A stretch of DNA of 11,133 nucleotides from Scatomorpha merdigallinarum (lineage in GTDB: Bacteria; Bacillota; Clostridia; Oscillospirales; Oscillospiraceae), in contig DVJA01000078.1 of NCBI GenBank assembly GCA_018710885.1, positions 1 to 11,133 on the forward strand, given 5' to 3'. The position numbers and the translations under genes were made by a program. The notes below the pieces were generated by a model, which was given only the letters and a program-made list of their open reading frames with translations, did not search any database and was not told where the DNA came from. Below, one piece after another: positions 1 to 5,829 of the stretch. The first letter of the stretch is position 1; each line of letters begins with the position of its first letter.

Positions 1-76
1 TGGAGCGGGCAACGAGATTCGAACTCGCTACCTCCACCTTGGCAAGGTGGCGCTCTGCCAAATGAGCTATGCCCGC
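1..76 (-). tRNA. tRNA-Gly (anticodon GCC)
   Basis: The minus strand folds as a complete 76-nt cloverleaf. The 7-bp acceptor stem GCGGGCA/TGCCCGC is followed by discriminator T and an encoded CCA (positions 3-1). The anticodon stem CCACC/GGTGG encloses loop TTGCCAA with anticodon GCC, which decodes GGC and GGU. The T-arm carries GTTCGAATC. It is the last gene of a three-tRNA unit, and its terminator lies beyond the window edge. Confidence 0.97.
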
Positions 77-79
77 ACA

Positions 80-155
<76 letters not shown>

Positions 156-181
156 ATATTCGGATTCGCCGCTGAAAAAGG

Positions 182-258
182 TGGTGGGAACAACTGGACT
201 CGAACCAGTGACCCCTTGCTTGTAAGGCAAGTGCTCTAACCGGCTGAGCTATGCTCCC
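182..258 (-). tRNA. tRNA-Val (anticodon UAC)
   Basis: This is a complete 77-nt cloverleaf on the minus strand. The acceptor stem GGGAGCA pairs with TGTTCCC with one G-U pair, followed by discriminator A and an encoded CCA. The anticodon stem CTTGC/GCAAG encloses loop CTTACAA with anticodon TAC, reading GUA and GUG. It is the first gene of the tRNA unit, beginning about 18 nt after the -10 box. A second valine tRNA with anticodon GAC is at 7756-7832, so this window holds two isoacceptors. Confidence 0.97.
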
Positions 259-275
259 GGATTCGCGGCTTGCTT

Positions 276-304
276 ATTATACGATAGGCAAGTAGAATTG
301 TCAA
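276..304 (-). promoter_or_regulatory. sigma-A promoter of the tRNA Val-Phe-Gly unit
   Basis: On the minus strand a perfect -35 TTGACA (304-299) and a perfect -10 TATAAT (281-276) are separated by exactly 17 bp. This is the strongest-looking promoter in the window, as expected for stable RNA genes. Transcription should start near position 269 and leave a short leader before tRNA-Val, to be removed by RNase P. Confidence 0.93.
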
Positions 305-344
305 GGACTATTTCTAAATTTTTTCGATATTTTTTCGAGGGCCC

Positions 345-371
345 GGGGGCGGGTTTTCCCGCCCCCTTTTT
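345..371 (+). terminator. Intrinsic terminator reading on the plus strand
   Basis: A perfect 9-bp GC stem, GGGGGCGGG (345-353) and CCCGCCCCC (358-366), has a TTTT loop and is followed on the plus strand by TTTTT (367-371). On the minus strand the hairpin follows the hslO stop codon by only a few bases, but there it is preceded by A5 and not followed by a U-tract. Its polarity is thus opposite to every gene around it. It may block antisense transcription, or act as a 3-prime structure for the hslO mRNA. Confidence 0.7.
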
Positions 372-374
372 GGC

Positions 375-1241
375 TCAGTCCACGAGCTTAAGAAGCTCGT
401 CCGGCGTGAAGGTATAGACCTTATCGCAGAACTGGCAAGTCACCTCGGTGTCCTTGCCCTCCGAGGCCATTTCACGCAGTTCCGCTGCGCCCACACTGCG
501 CAGGGCGTCCGCGACCCGCTCACGCGAGCAGTTGCAGCGGTACTCTATGCCCTTGCGCTCCACAGTCTCATGGGGCAATCCGGCGAGGACCTGGTCTATG
601 ACGGTGTCGATGCCGTCCTCGTCAAGGACGGTGGTAAGCTGGTCCATCATAAAGATGTTGTCCTCGAGCTTCGTTATGAGCTCCTCCGGCGCGCCCGGCA
701 TGAGCTGGACTATAAAGCCGCCTGCGGCTTTTATGCTCTTGTCCGTGTCCACCAGCACGCCCAGGCCGACGGCGGCGGGTATCTGCTCGCTCTCGACCAT
801 ATACTGCGCGAGGTCCTCGGCGATTTCGCCGGTGACGAGCTCGGTGGAGCCCACATATGGCTCCTTGAGGCCCAAGTCGCGGCTGACGGTCAGCATGCCA
901 TCGCGTCCGACCAGGCCACCTACGTCGAGTTTGCCGTCTGCTCTGGTGGGCAGGTCGGCCTGCGGGTTGGTCACATAGCCGCGCACGTTCCCGCCGGAGT
1001 CGGAGACGGCAATGACGCTCCCGGCGGGGCCGCCGCCGTTGACGCGGATGGTGAGGCTGGCGTCGTCCTCCTTCATGAGCTCGCCGAGCATACTCGCGCC
1101 GCAGAGCGTACGGCCCAGCGCGGCGCTGGCCGTGGGGCTCAGGGAGTGTATCTCACGCGCGCGCTCGACCGCACCGCGCGCAGTCACTGCGGATATCTTC
1201 ACAAAGCCGTCAGTGGTGACGGCTCTTACTATCTCATCCAT
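375..1241 (-). CDS. hslO: Hsp33 redox-regulated holdase chaperone
   Basis: The product is the cytosolic holdase Hsp33, which in its known family binds zinc when reduced and is activated by oxidative unfolding during combined oxidant and heat stress. The 288-residue length is normal for the family. The C-terminal redox switch is intact: Cys236-Asn-Cys238, 30 residues, then Cys269-Gln-Phe-Cys272, a CxC-X30-CxxC zinc motif. The N-terminal part (residues 1-230, starting MDEIVRAVTTDG) is the substrate-binding core. I chose the ATG at 1241 over upstream in-frame codons because the family N-terminus begins there and an AGAGG site lies 11 nt upstream, inside the end of the methyltransferase gene. The preceding stop codon is separated from this ATG by one base (TGATATG), so translation is probably coupled. 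It is the last gene of the yerC-methyltransferase-hslO operon. Confidence 0.95.
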   Translation of the reverse strand: MDEIVRAVTTDGFVKISAVTARGAVERAREIHSLSPTASAALGRTLCGASMLGELMKEDDASLTIRVNGGGPAGSVIAVSDSGGNVRGYVTNPQADLPTRADGKLDVGGLVGRDGMLTVSRDLGLKEPYVGSTELVTGEIAEDLAQYMVESEQIPAAVGLGVLVDTDKSIKAAGGFIVQLMPGAPEELITKLEDNIFMMDQLTTVLDEDGIDTVIDQVLAGLPHETVERKGIEYRCNCSRERVADALRSVGAAELREMASEGKDTEVTCQFCDKVYTFTPDELLKLVD

Positions 1242-1242
1242 A

Positions 1243-1980
1243 TCAGTCGTAACCTCTTTTCGCCTGGATAAATACCCGGTCCGGGCCGGCCATCGGCCCA
1301 TCCGGCCTGGTTTGCACATCTATAAAGCCCAGGCGGCGCAATTCTTCCATTACGGCAACTGCGTCGTGGGCATACTCTGTGTGCTCCTCCTCGGAGTGTT
1401 CGTACAAGTCCTCTTCCACGCGCTCGAAGATGTCCATGCCATAGCGCAGGGCGCCCGCGCTCTCGTCGAACCGGCCGCGCCAGAGGCAGAAGAGCTCGTC
1501 CGTCTCGTCAACGGACACGCTCCCGTCCATGGAGCGCAAAAATTCCGGTGTGCGCAGGTCGAATATCAGCAGCCCGCCCGGCCTTATAAAGAGCCGCAGC
1601 CGCCGGAAGGCTTCGCACAGGGCTTCAAACGGGACATAGCTTAGTGAGTCGAGCGAAGAGTAAGCCGCATCCACCGTGCCGTAGAGGTCCAGCTCCTGGG
1701 CCTGCTGGCAGATGAACAGCGGCATGGGCGGCGGCAGCTGCATGGCTTTCTCCCTCGCCGACATGAGCATCTCTTCGCTGCCGTCGGCGGCAATCATGTC
1801 GTAGCCGCGCCCGGCCATGATGAGCGCAAGCGTGCCCGTGCCGCAGCAGAGGTCCAGCAGCAGCTTGAACTCGCCTCCGTCCGCGTGAAAGAGCGCCTCG
1901 TAGAAATCTGCGAAGCGCTCATAATCCACATCACGGGTCAGCTCGTCATACCAGGGGGCCAGCGCTTCGTAAGCGCTCAT
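1243..1980 (-). CDS. Class I SAM-dependent methyltransferase
   Basis: This 245-residue soluble protein has a Rossmann-fold methyltransferase signature. The AdoMet-binding motif I is LLDLCCGTGT at residues 41-50, followed by an acidic strand end at Asp66 (AADGSEEML) and a motif IV-like segment around YSSLDSLSYV (106-115). The N-terminal SAYEALAPWYDELTRDVDYERFADF is typical of small-molecule or unassigned Methyltransf_11/25-type enzymes in Bacillota. The methyl acceptor cannot be told from sequence. The start ATG overlaps the stop of the upstream regulator gene by 4 nt (ATGA), and its own stop lies 1 nt before hslO, so it is firmly embedded in a three-gene operon. The last codons also carry the hslO ribosome-binding site. 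Confidence 0.9.
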   Translation of the reverse strand: MSAYEALAPWYDELTRDVDYERFADFYEALFHADGGEFKLLLDLCCGTGTLALIMAGRGYDMIAADGSEEMLMSAREKAMQLPPPMPLFICQQAQELDLYGTVDAAYSSLDSLSYVPFEALCEAFRRLRLFIRPGGLLIFDLRTPEFLRSMDGSVSVDETDELFCLWRGRFDESAGALRYGMDIFERVEEDLYEHSEEEHTEYAHDAVAVMEELRRLGFIDVQTRPDGPMAGPDRVFIQAKRGYD

Positions 1981-2327
1981 TTCTCGTCGGCAGCCGCTTC
2001 GGCGTCTGTGCCTGCGGGCTCGTCAATACCGAACTTGCCGGCCGCCTTGAGGCGCTCGAAGGCCACCGCGTATCCGTCGGCCCCGTACTGGAGACTGCGG
2101 TTCACGCGGGAGATAGTGGCGCTGGAGGCTCCGGTGCGCTCGAGTATGTCGTTGTAAATCATACCCTGGCTCAAATACACTGCCACCTGGTAGCGCTGCT
2201 CCATGGCCTGAAGCTCGGTTACTGTGCACAGATCGTCAAAGAAGCGCTTGCACTCCTCGACGGTTTCGAGAGTCAGTATCGCCTCGTACATGTCGTCGCG
2301 CCTGGGCTTCTTGTTTTGTTTGTTCAT
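1977..2327 (-). CDS. YerC/YecD family TrpR-like DNA-binding protein
   Basis: This 116-residue protein matches the YerC/YecD branch of the Trp repressor superfamily. It has an N-terminal helical dimerisation part (about 13-55, including VEECKRFFDDLCTVTEL) and a TrpR-type helix-turn-helix at about 56-80 (MIYNDILERTGASSATISRVNRSLQYG). The tail from residue 100 is acidic and Ala-rich, and probably disordered. The family is common in Bacillota, but its regulon is generally unassigned. The ATG at 2327 has GAGG six nt upstream. It is the first gene of the operon, so it could autoregulate the methyltransferase and hslO; that is inference from position only. Its stop overlaps the methyltransferase start by 4 nt. 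Confidence 0.9.
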   Translation of the reverse strand: MNKQNKKPRRDDMYEAILTLETVEECKRFFDDLCTVTELQAMEQRYQVAVYLSQGMIYNDILERTGASSATISRVNRSLQYGADGYAVAFERLKAAGKFGIDEPAGTDAEAAADEK

Positions 2328-2366
2328 TACACACCTCGTAATTTAAAGTATGATTTCTGCTTTCAC

Positions 2367-2395
2367 ATTTTATATGCTTAACGCATAAAAGTAAA
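2367..2395 (-). promoter_or_regulatory. Probable sigma-A promoter of the yerC-like operon
   Basis: On the minus strand TTTACT (2395-2390) and TAAAAT (2372-2367) are spaced 17 bp apart, giving four and five of six consensus matches. The leader to the ATG at 2327 would be about 30 nt. The region is AT-rich compared with the flanking genes. It is divergent from the nfeD promoter less than 60 bp away. Confidence 0.5.
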
Positions 2396-2452
2396 GTCCC
2401 TTTGCAGATATTTTTCCGAAAATTCATAATTGTGTTTAGTCCCACATTCCTA

Positions 2453-2481
2453 TTGCCAAGTGACGGGATTTAAGATAGAAT
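2453..2481 (+). promoter_or_regulatory. Sigma-A promoter of the nfeD-SPFH-hexokinase-thioesterase operon
   Basis: TTGCCA (2453-2458) and TAGAAT (2476-2481) are spaced exactly 17 bp, with five of six matches in each box. The predicted start near 2488 gives a leader of about 40 nt ending in the nfeD ribosome-binding site. No other comparable promoter was seen within the four-gene unit. Confidence 0.75.
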
Positions 2482-2529
2482 GTAGTTGGTATTATTGCAA
2501 CTTGCACGAGTGCGTGAAAGGAGTATAAA

Positions 2530-2976
2530 ATGCTCGAGCTTATAGCCGAAAACATGTCAATAGTCTGGCTGGTAATAATGGTAGTGCTGCTTATAGTCGA
2601 GGCGGCCACAGCGCCGCTGGTCTGTATCTGGTTTGCACTGGGGGCGCTGGCCGCGCTAGTATCCGCACTGTTCGGCGCAGCAATCTGGCTGCAGGTCGTG
2701 TGGTTTTTCGCAGTGAGCCTGCTCACGCTCTGGCTGACCCGTCCAATAGCGCTCAAGTACCTCAACGGACGCCGCGTCGCTACCAACGCTGACCGCGTCC
2801 TGGGCGCCGAAGGCGTTGTCAGCGAGGACATAGACAACATAGCCGGCACGGGCGCCGTCAAGCTGGATGGCAAGGAGTGGACCGCACGCAGCGACACAGG
2901 GCTGAACATCTCCAAAGGCTCCATAGTGGTAGTGCGGAGAATAGAGGGAGTAAAGCTCATCGTTGACGTAGCATAA
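2530..2976 (+). CDS. NfeD-like membrane protein (short form)
   Basis: This 148-residue protein has three hydrophobic helices (about 8-27, 29-50 and 54-74) and then a soluble beta-rich C-terminal domain (about 85-148) with the OB-fold pattern of NfeD (LGAEGVVSEDIDNIAGTGAVKLDGKEWTARS, broken here only by the length limit of normal quoting). It is the short NfeD type: the ClpP-like serine protease domain of long NfeD proteins is absent. NfeD proteins are known partners of SPFH proteins in membrane microdomains, and the SPFH gene follows directly here. AAAGGAG six nt before the ATG supports the start. First gene of the operon. Confidence 0.9.
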   Translation: MLELIAENMSIVWLVIMVVLLIVEAATAPLVCIWFALGALAALVSALFGAAIWLQVVWFFAVSLLTLWLTRPIALKYLNGRRVATNADRVLGAEGVVSEDIDNIAGTGAVKLDGKEWTARSDTGLNISKGSIVVVRRIEGVKLIVDVA

Positions 2977-3010
2977 TGCTCTCAGGGGCTTTTGTCAACC
3001 TATAAATTTG

Positions 3011-3016
3011 AGGAGG
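3011..3016 (+). promoter_or_regulatory. Ribosome-binding site fixing the SPFH start
   Basis: AGGAGG lies 8 nt upstream of the ATG at 3025. The open frame extends back to a TTG at 2992, but that start would place this strong site inside the gene and add a polar stretch before the membrane helix, so 3025 is preferred. Confidence 0.85.
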
Positions 3017-3024
3017 AAAAGATT

Positions 3025-3942
3025 ATGCCACCTGTTGTTACTCTAGTCGTACTGGGCCTGTTGGTCCTCGTGATTGTGGTGATTCTTGTGCGCTGCATAC
3101 GCATAGTGCAGCAGTCAAGGGCCTACATCATAGAGCGCCTGGGCGCATACCACGCCACATGGAACGTCGGACTGCACTTCAAAATACCGTTCATCGAGCG
3201 TGTGGCGAAGGTTGTCTCTCTCAAGGAGCAGGTTGCGGACTTCCAGCCGCAGCCGGTTATTACCAAAGACAATGTCACCATGCAGATAGATACGGTCGTC
3301 TACTTCCAGATTACCGACCCGATGCTCTACACCTACGGCATTGACCGCCCGCTTGTGGCCATTGAAAACCTCTCGGCAACTACACTGCGTAACATCATCG
3401 GCGACCTGGAGCTGGACCAGTGCCTGACCAGCCGTGACGTAATAAATACGAAAATGCGCTCCATTCTCGACGAGGCCACCGACCCCTGGGGCATTAAGGT
3501 AAACCGCGTGGAACTCAAGAATATTCTCCCTCCGAAGGATATCCAGAATGCAATGGAAAAGCAGATGAAGGCCGAGCGCGAACGCCGCGAGGCCATACTG
3601 CGTGCCGAGGGCGAAAAGAAAGCCGCAATACTCACCGCCGAGGGCGAGAACCAGAGCGCGATACTCCGCGCCGAAGCCAAGAAGCAGGCGCAGATACTTG
3701 AGGCCGAGGGCCGCGCCGAGGCCATACTTGCCGTGCAGCGCGCCACCGCCGACTCTATCAAGCTCCTGAACGAAGCCGCACCGAGCGACCAGGTCATACG
3801 CATCCGCGCGCTCGAGGCTTTCGCCGCTGCCGCCGACGGCAAGGCCACCAAGATAATCATACCCAGCGAAATCCAGGGTCTGGCCGGTTTGGCAGAGGGC
3901 ATAGTAGAGAGCGTCAAAGAGCCGAAGGGCGAGTCCAATTGA
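3025..3942 (+). CDS. SPFH/band-7 domain protein (stomatin/QmcA-like)
   Basis: This 305-residue membrane-anchored protein has one N-terminal helix (about 4-24), an SPFH/band-7 domain (about 30-180) with typical segments RAYIIERLGAYHATWNVGLH, VQITDPMLYTYGI-like core and VELKNILPP, and a long charged coiled-coil (about 180-240). The coiled-coil shows an 11-residue repeat beginning AILRAEGE, AILTAEGE, AILRAEAK and QILEAEGR. The C-terminal part (about 270-295) has the I-P-S-E-I-Q-G segment common near the end of stomatin-like proteins. The family oligomerises at membranes and scaffolds microdomains, and genes for it commonly pair with nfeD, as here (48-nt gap). I cannot assign a specific client. 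The next gene, a hexokinase, follows after 20 nt, which suggests cotranscription. Confidence 0.93.
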   Translation: MPPVVTLVVLGLLVLVIVVILVRCIRIVQQSRAYIIERLGAYHATWNVGLHFKIPFIERVAKVVSLKEQVADFQPQPVITKDNVTMQIDTVVYFQITDPMLYTYGIDRPLVAIENLSATTLRNIIGDLELDQCLTSRDVINTKMRSILDEATDPWGIKVNRVELKNILPPKDIQNAMEKQMKAERERREAILRAEGEKKAAILTAEGENQSAILRAEAKKQAQILEAEGRAEAILAVQRATADSIKLLNEAAPSDQVIRIRALEAFAAAADGKATKIIIPSEIQGLAGLAEGIVESVKEPKGESN

Positions 3943-3962
3943 GATCGGAGCCGATTTAAATA

Positions 3963-5240
3963 ATGGAGTTTCAATCCACTAAAACCAGGAGTTTTCTCCA
4001 GCGGCACGGTATGCTGCCGGACGAAATGCCGCTGCCGAACGCGGTAGAACTCTTTGTAGAGGACATGGATCGCGGCCTCTCAGGCAAGGGCGGCTCCATG
4101 GACATGATACCAACCTACCTGAGCTGCGGCGCGCCCCCTGTAGGGCAGTGCGCCGCCGTCATAGACGCAGGAGGCACGAATTTCCGTGCCTCCCAAGTGC
4201 TGTTCACGGAAAACGGCCCGGTGATCGAGCACGTGGAGCGCACGAAAATGCCGGGTGTCTCACGCCCCGCCACCTGGGAGCAGTTCATGGACTTTTCGGC
4301 CCGCGAACTGGCCCCCATGCTTGACGGCGCCTCCGGCATAGGCTTCTGCTTCTCCTTCAGGGCAGAGGTGACGCCGGAGCGTGACGGCAAGGTAATAATG
4401 ATGAGCAAGGGCGTCGAGCTCAGCGGCTATGAGGGCCGCCTGGTCTGCGCAGACCTGCTCAAAGCGCTTGAGAGGGCTGGCCTGCCCCAGCCGCCGGCAA
4501 CCCTAGTGAACGATACCGCGGCCGTGCTGTTGTCCGGCGCAGACCTCCTGCGCTCGGGCTCTTATGACAGCCTCATCGGCCTGGTCTGCGGTACAGGGCA
4601 AAATAGCTGCTGCGTGGTGGACCGCTCCAAAATAGGCAAGCTCAGCCTTGAGCCCGGCCCAGACATGCTCGTAAATCTCGAGTCCGGCTGCTTTGACGGC
4701 TTTGTCCGCGGCGATTACGACCTGGAACTCGATGAGCACAGCACAAACCCCGGCGACCACATCTTTGAGAAGATGACCTCGGGCGCCTATCTGGGCCAGC
4801 TCTGCCTGCTCACGCTGCGCGGCGCAGCCCGCGAGGGCCTGCTCACCAACGACGCCGCCGGCAAGTTCCTTCTGATGAATGAGCTCACCAGCGATAAGGC
4901 TGACCGCTACACCTCCAGCATCGCCGCCGAACGCGAGTTCCGCAGCCGTGACGCGCTGGTAATAAGCGATATCTGCCGCGCCATCTTCGAGCGCGCGGCC
5001 CGGTGCGTCTGCGCCAACCTCTCGGCCATACTTATACTCACCGGGCGCGGCCTGGACGAGCACCGTCCCGCCTGCGTGTGCGCCGACGGCTCCGTAATAC
5101 GCTACAGCAGCACTTTCCAGCAGGAGCTCAACTACTATATGGACAGTTTCACCCGCGCCATACTCGGCCGCCACTGCGTCGTGCGCAGCGCCGAGGACGC
5201 CACTACTCTGGGCACAGCCGCCGCCGCGCTGCTGCGCTGA
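3963..5240 (+). CDS. Hexokinase family sugar kinase
   Basis: This 425-residue soluble protein belongs to the eukaryotic-type hexokinase family (Hexokinase_1/_2 domains), not the shorter bacterial ROK or Glk types. The reaction would be ATP-dependent phosphorylation of a hexose. Visible landmarks are the phosphate loop DAGGTNFR (68-75), the sugar loop FCFSFRAEVT (128-137), SKG (148-150), catalytic Asp184 in LVNDTAA, ATP-site GTGQN (210-214), sugar-binding Glu240 in NLESGCFDG, Glu269 in HIFEKMTSGAYLG, and EDATTLGTAAA (411-421) near the adenosine site. All expected catalytic residues are present. The usual FSFP motif reads FSFR and WTKG reads MSKG, so the preferred sugar could differ from glucose. 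GGAG lies 12 nt before the ATG, a slightly long spacing. It sits third in the nfeD operon and upstream of the thioesterase. Confidence 0.88.
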   Translation: MEFQSTKTRSFLQRHGMLPDEMPLPNAVELFVEDMDRGLSGKGGSMDMIPTYLSCGAPPVGQCAAVIDAGGTNFRASQVLFTENGPVIEHVERTKMPGVSRPATWEQFMDFSARELAPMLDGASGIGFCFSFRAEVTPERDGKVIMMSKGVELSGYEGRLVCADLLKALERAGLPQPPATLVNDTAAVLLSGADLLRSGSYDSLIGLVCGTGQNSCCVVDRSKIGKLSLEPGPDMLVNLESGCFDGFVRGDYDLELDEHSTNPGDHIFEKMTSGAYLGQLCLLTLRGAAREGLLTNDAAGKFLLMNELTSDKADRYTSSIAAEREFRSRDALVISDICRAIFERAARCVCANLSAILILTGRGLDEHRPACVCADGSVIRYSSTFQQELNYYMDSFTRAILGRHCVVRSAEDATTLGTAAAALLR

Positions 5241-5270
5241 GCAAAGACACAAGACAAGGAGGGCATAACT

Positions 5271-5669
5271 ATGCCGAACAAACTGGAACTGGGAATCACC
5301 GGCAGCGCAAGCTGCATTGTAACTGAAGCCGACACCGCGAAGGCCGTGGGCTCCGGCGGCGTTGACGTCATGAGCACTCCCCGGCTCGTGGCGCTGATGG
5401 AAAACGCCGCTAAAGACTCTGTGGCCAACTGCCTAGAGGAAGGCATGACCACCGTCGGTACCGCGCTGAACATACAGCACATGGCCGCAACGCCCGTGGG
5501 CATGAAGTGCACTGCCGAGAGCAAGCTTATCGAGATAGACCGCCGCCGCCTCGTCTTTGAGCTCACCGCTTACGACGATGTGGAAGTCGTCGGCAAGGGC
5601 ACCCACGAGCGCTTCATCGTCGGCAGCGACAAGTTCGTCGCTAAGTGCAACGCCAAGAAGAAGGCGTAA
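5271..5669 (+). CDS. FlK-like hotdog-fold acyl-CoA thioesterase
   Basis: This 132-residue protein resembles the fluoroacetyl-CoA thioesterase (FlK) group of single hotdog-domain enzymes. The sequence shows GSGGVDVMSTPRLVALMEN (27-45) and TTVGTALNIQHMAATPVGM (60-78). The FlK catalytic triad Thr42, Glu50 and His76 is matched by Thr36, Glu44 and His70 with identical spacing (8 and 26 residues). The later GKGTHERFIVGSDKF segment is also typical. Relatives are widespread in anaerobic Bacillota and rarely tested; the natural acyl-CoA is unknown, and fluoroacetate resistance should not be assumed. AAGGAGG is 8 nt before the ATG. Last gene of the operon, 30 nt after the hexokinase and just before a strong terminator. 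Confidence 0.88.
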   Translation: MPNKLELGITGSASCIVTEADTAKAVGSGGVDVMSTPRLVALMENAAKDSVANCLEEGMTTVGTALNIQHMAATPVGMKCTAESKLIEIDRRRLVFELTAYDDVEVVGKGTHERFIVGSDKFVAKCNAKKKA

Positions 5670-5693
5670 AGCACTGCTTAATCCAACGATAAT

Positions 5694-5736
5694 GATAAAG
5701 CCTTGAAACTCAACGTTTCAAGGCTTTATCTCTTAT
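5694..5736 (+). terminator. Intrinsic terminator of the nfeD operon
   Basis: A perfect 16-bp stem, GATAAAGCCTTGAAAC (5694-5709) and its complement (5715-5730), has a 5-nt TCAAC loop and is followed by a T-rich tail. It lies 24 nt after the thioesterase stop. Thirteen bases of each arm are repeated exactly in the tRNA-Val terminator at 7718-7751. Confidence 0.88.
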
Positions 5737-5765
5737 ATACCCGGCAATTTTAGCTGTTTTGTCCA

Positions 5766-5794
5766 TTGACCTCAGGCCCGAGGTCTTTTATCAT
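5766..5794 (+). promoter_or_regulatory. Sigma-A promoter of the family 8 glycosyltransferase
   Basis: TTGACC (5766-5771) and TATCAT (5789-5794) are separated by 17 bp, with five of six consensus matches in each box. The predicted start near 5801 leaves a leader of about 30 nt before the TTG start codon. The spacer contains an inverted repeat, listed separately. Confidence 0.75.
5768..5785 (+). promoter_or_regulatory. Possible operator: hyphenated palindrome between -35 and -10
   Basis: GACCTC (5768-5773) and GAGGTC (5780-5785) form a 6-bp inverted repeat around AGGCCC, overlapping the -35 box and the spacer. A repressor dimer bound here would block RNA polymerase. No second copy was noticed in the window, so chance occurrence remains possible. 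Confidence 0.25.
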
Positions 5795-5816
5795 ACACAT
5801 GTCACATCTGCTTTTT

Positions 5817-5822
5817 GGAGGG
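5817..5822 (+). promoter_or_regulatory. Ribosome-binding site fixing a TTG start
   Basis: GGAGGG is 7 nt upstream of the TTG at 5830. An earlier in-frame TTG at 5815 overlaps this site and so cannot use it, and no ATG exists at the proper N-terminus. Confidence 0.8.
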
Positions 5823-5829
5823 TAACACA

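Noticed and set aside
448..1644. Several long plus-strand open frames (448-978, 570-1271, 1012-1644)
   Set aside because: They lie antisense to hslO and the methyltransferase, have no convincing ribosome-binding sites and give low-complexity Arg/Ala/Ser-rich translations, as expected from the opposite strand of GC-rich genes.
2436..2960. 174-codon minus-strand frame opposite nfeD
   Set aside because: Antisense to a gene with clear family match, promoter and ribosome-binding site; the translation is Ser/Thr-rich and without domain features.
3600..3740. Periodic 33-bp similarity within the SPFH gene
   Set aside because: It reflects the 11-residue coiled-coil repeat (AILxAEGE) common in SPFH proteins, not a mobile or CRISPR repeat.
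3333..4007. 224-codon minus-strand frame opposite the SPFH gene
   Set aside because: Mirror of the repetitive coiled-coil coding region; Ser/Ala-rich translation, no start signals.
4503..5252. 249-codon minus-strand frame opposite the hexokinase gene
   Set aside because: Shadow of a strongly supported kinase gene; no ribosome-binding site or recognisable motif.
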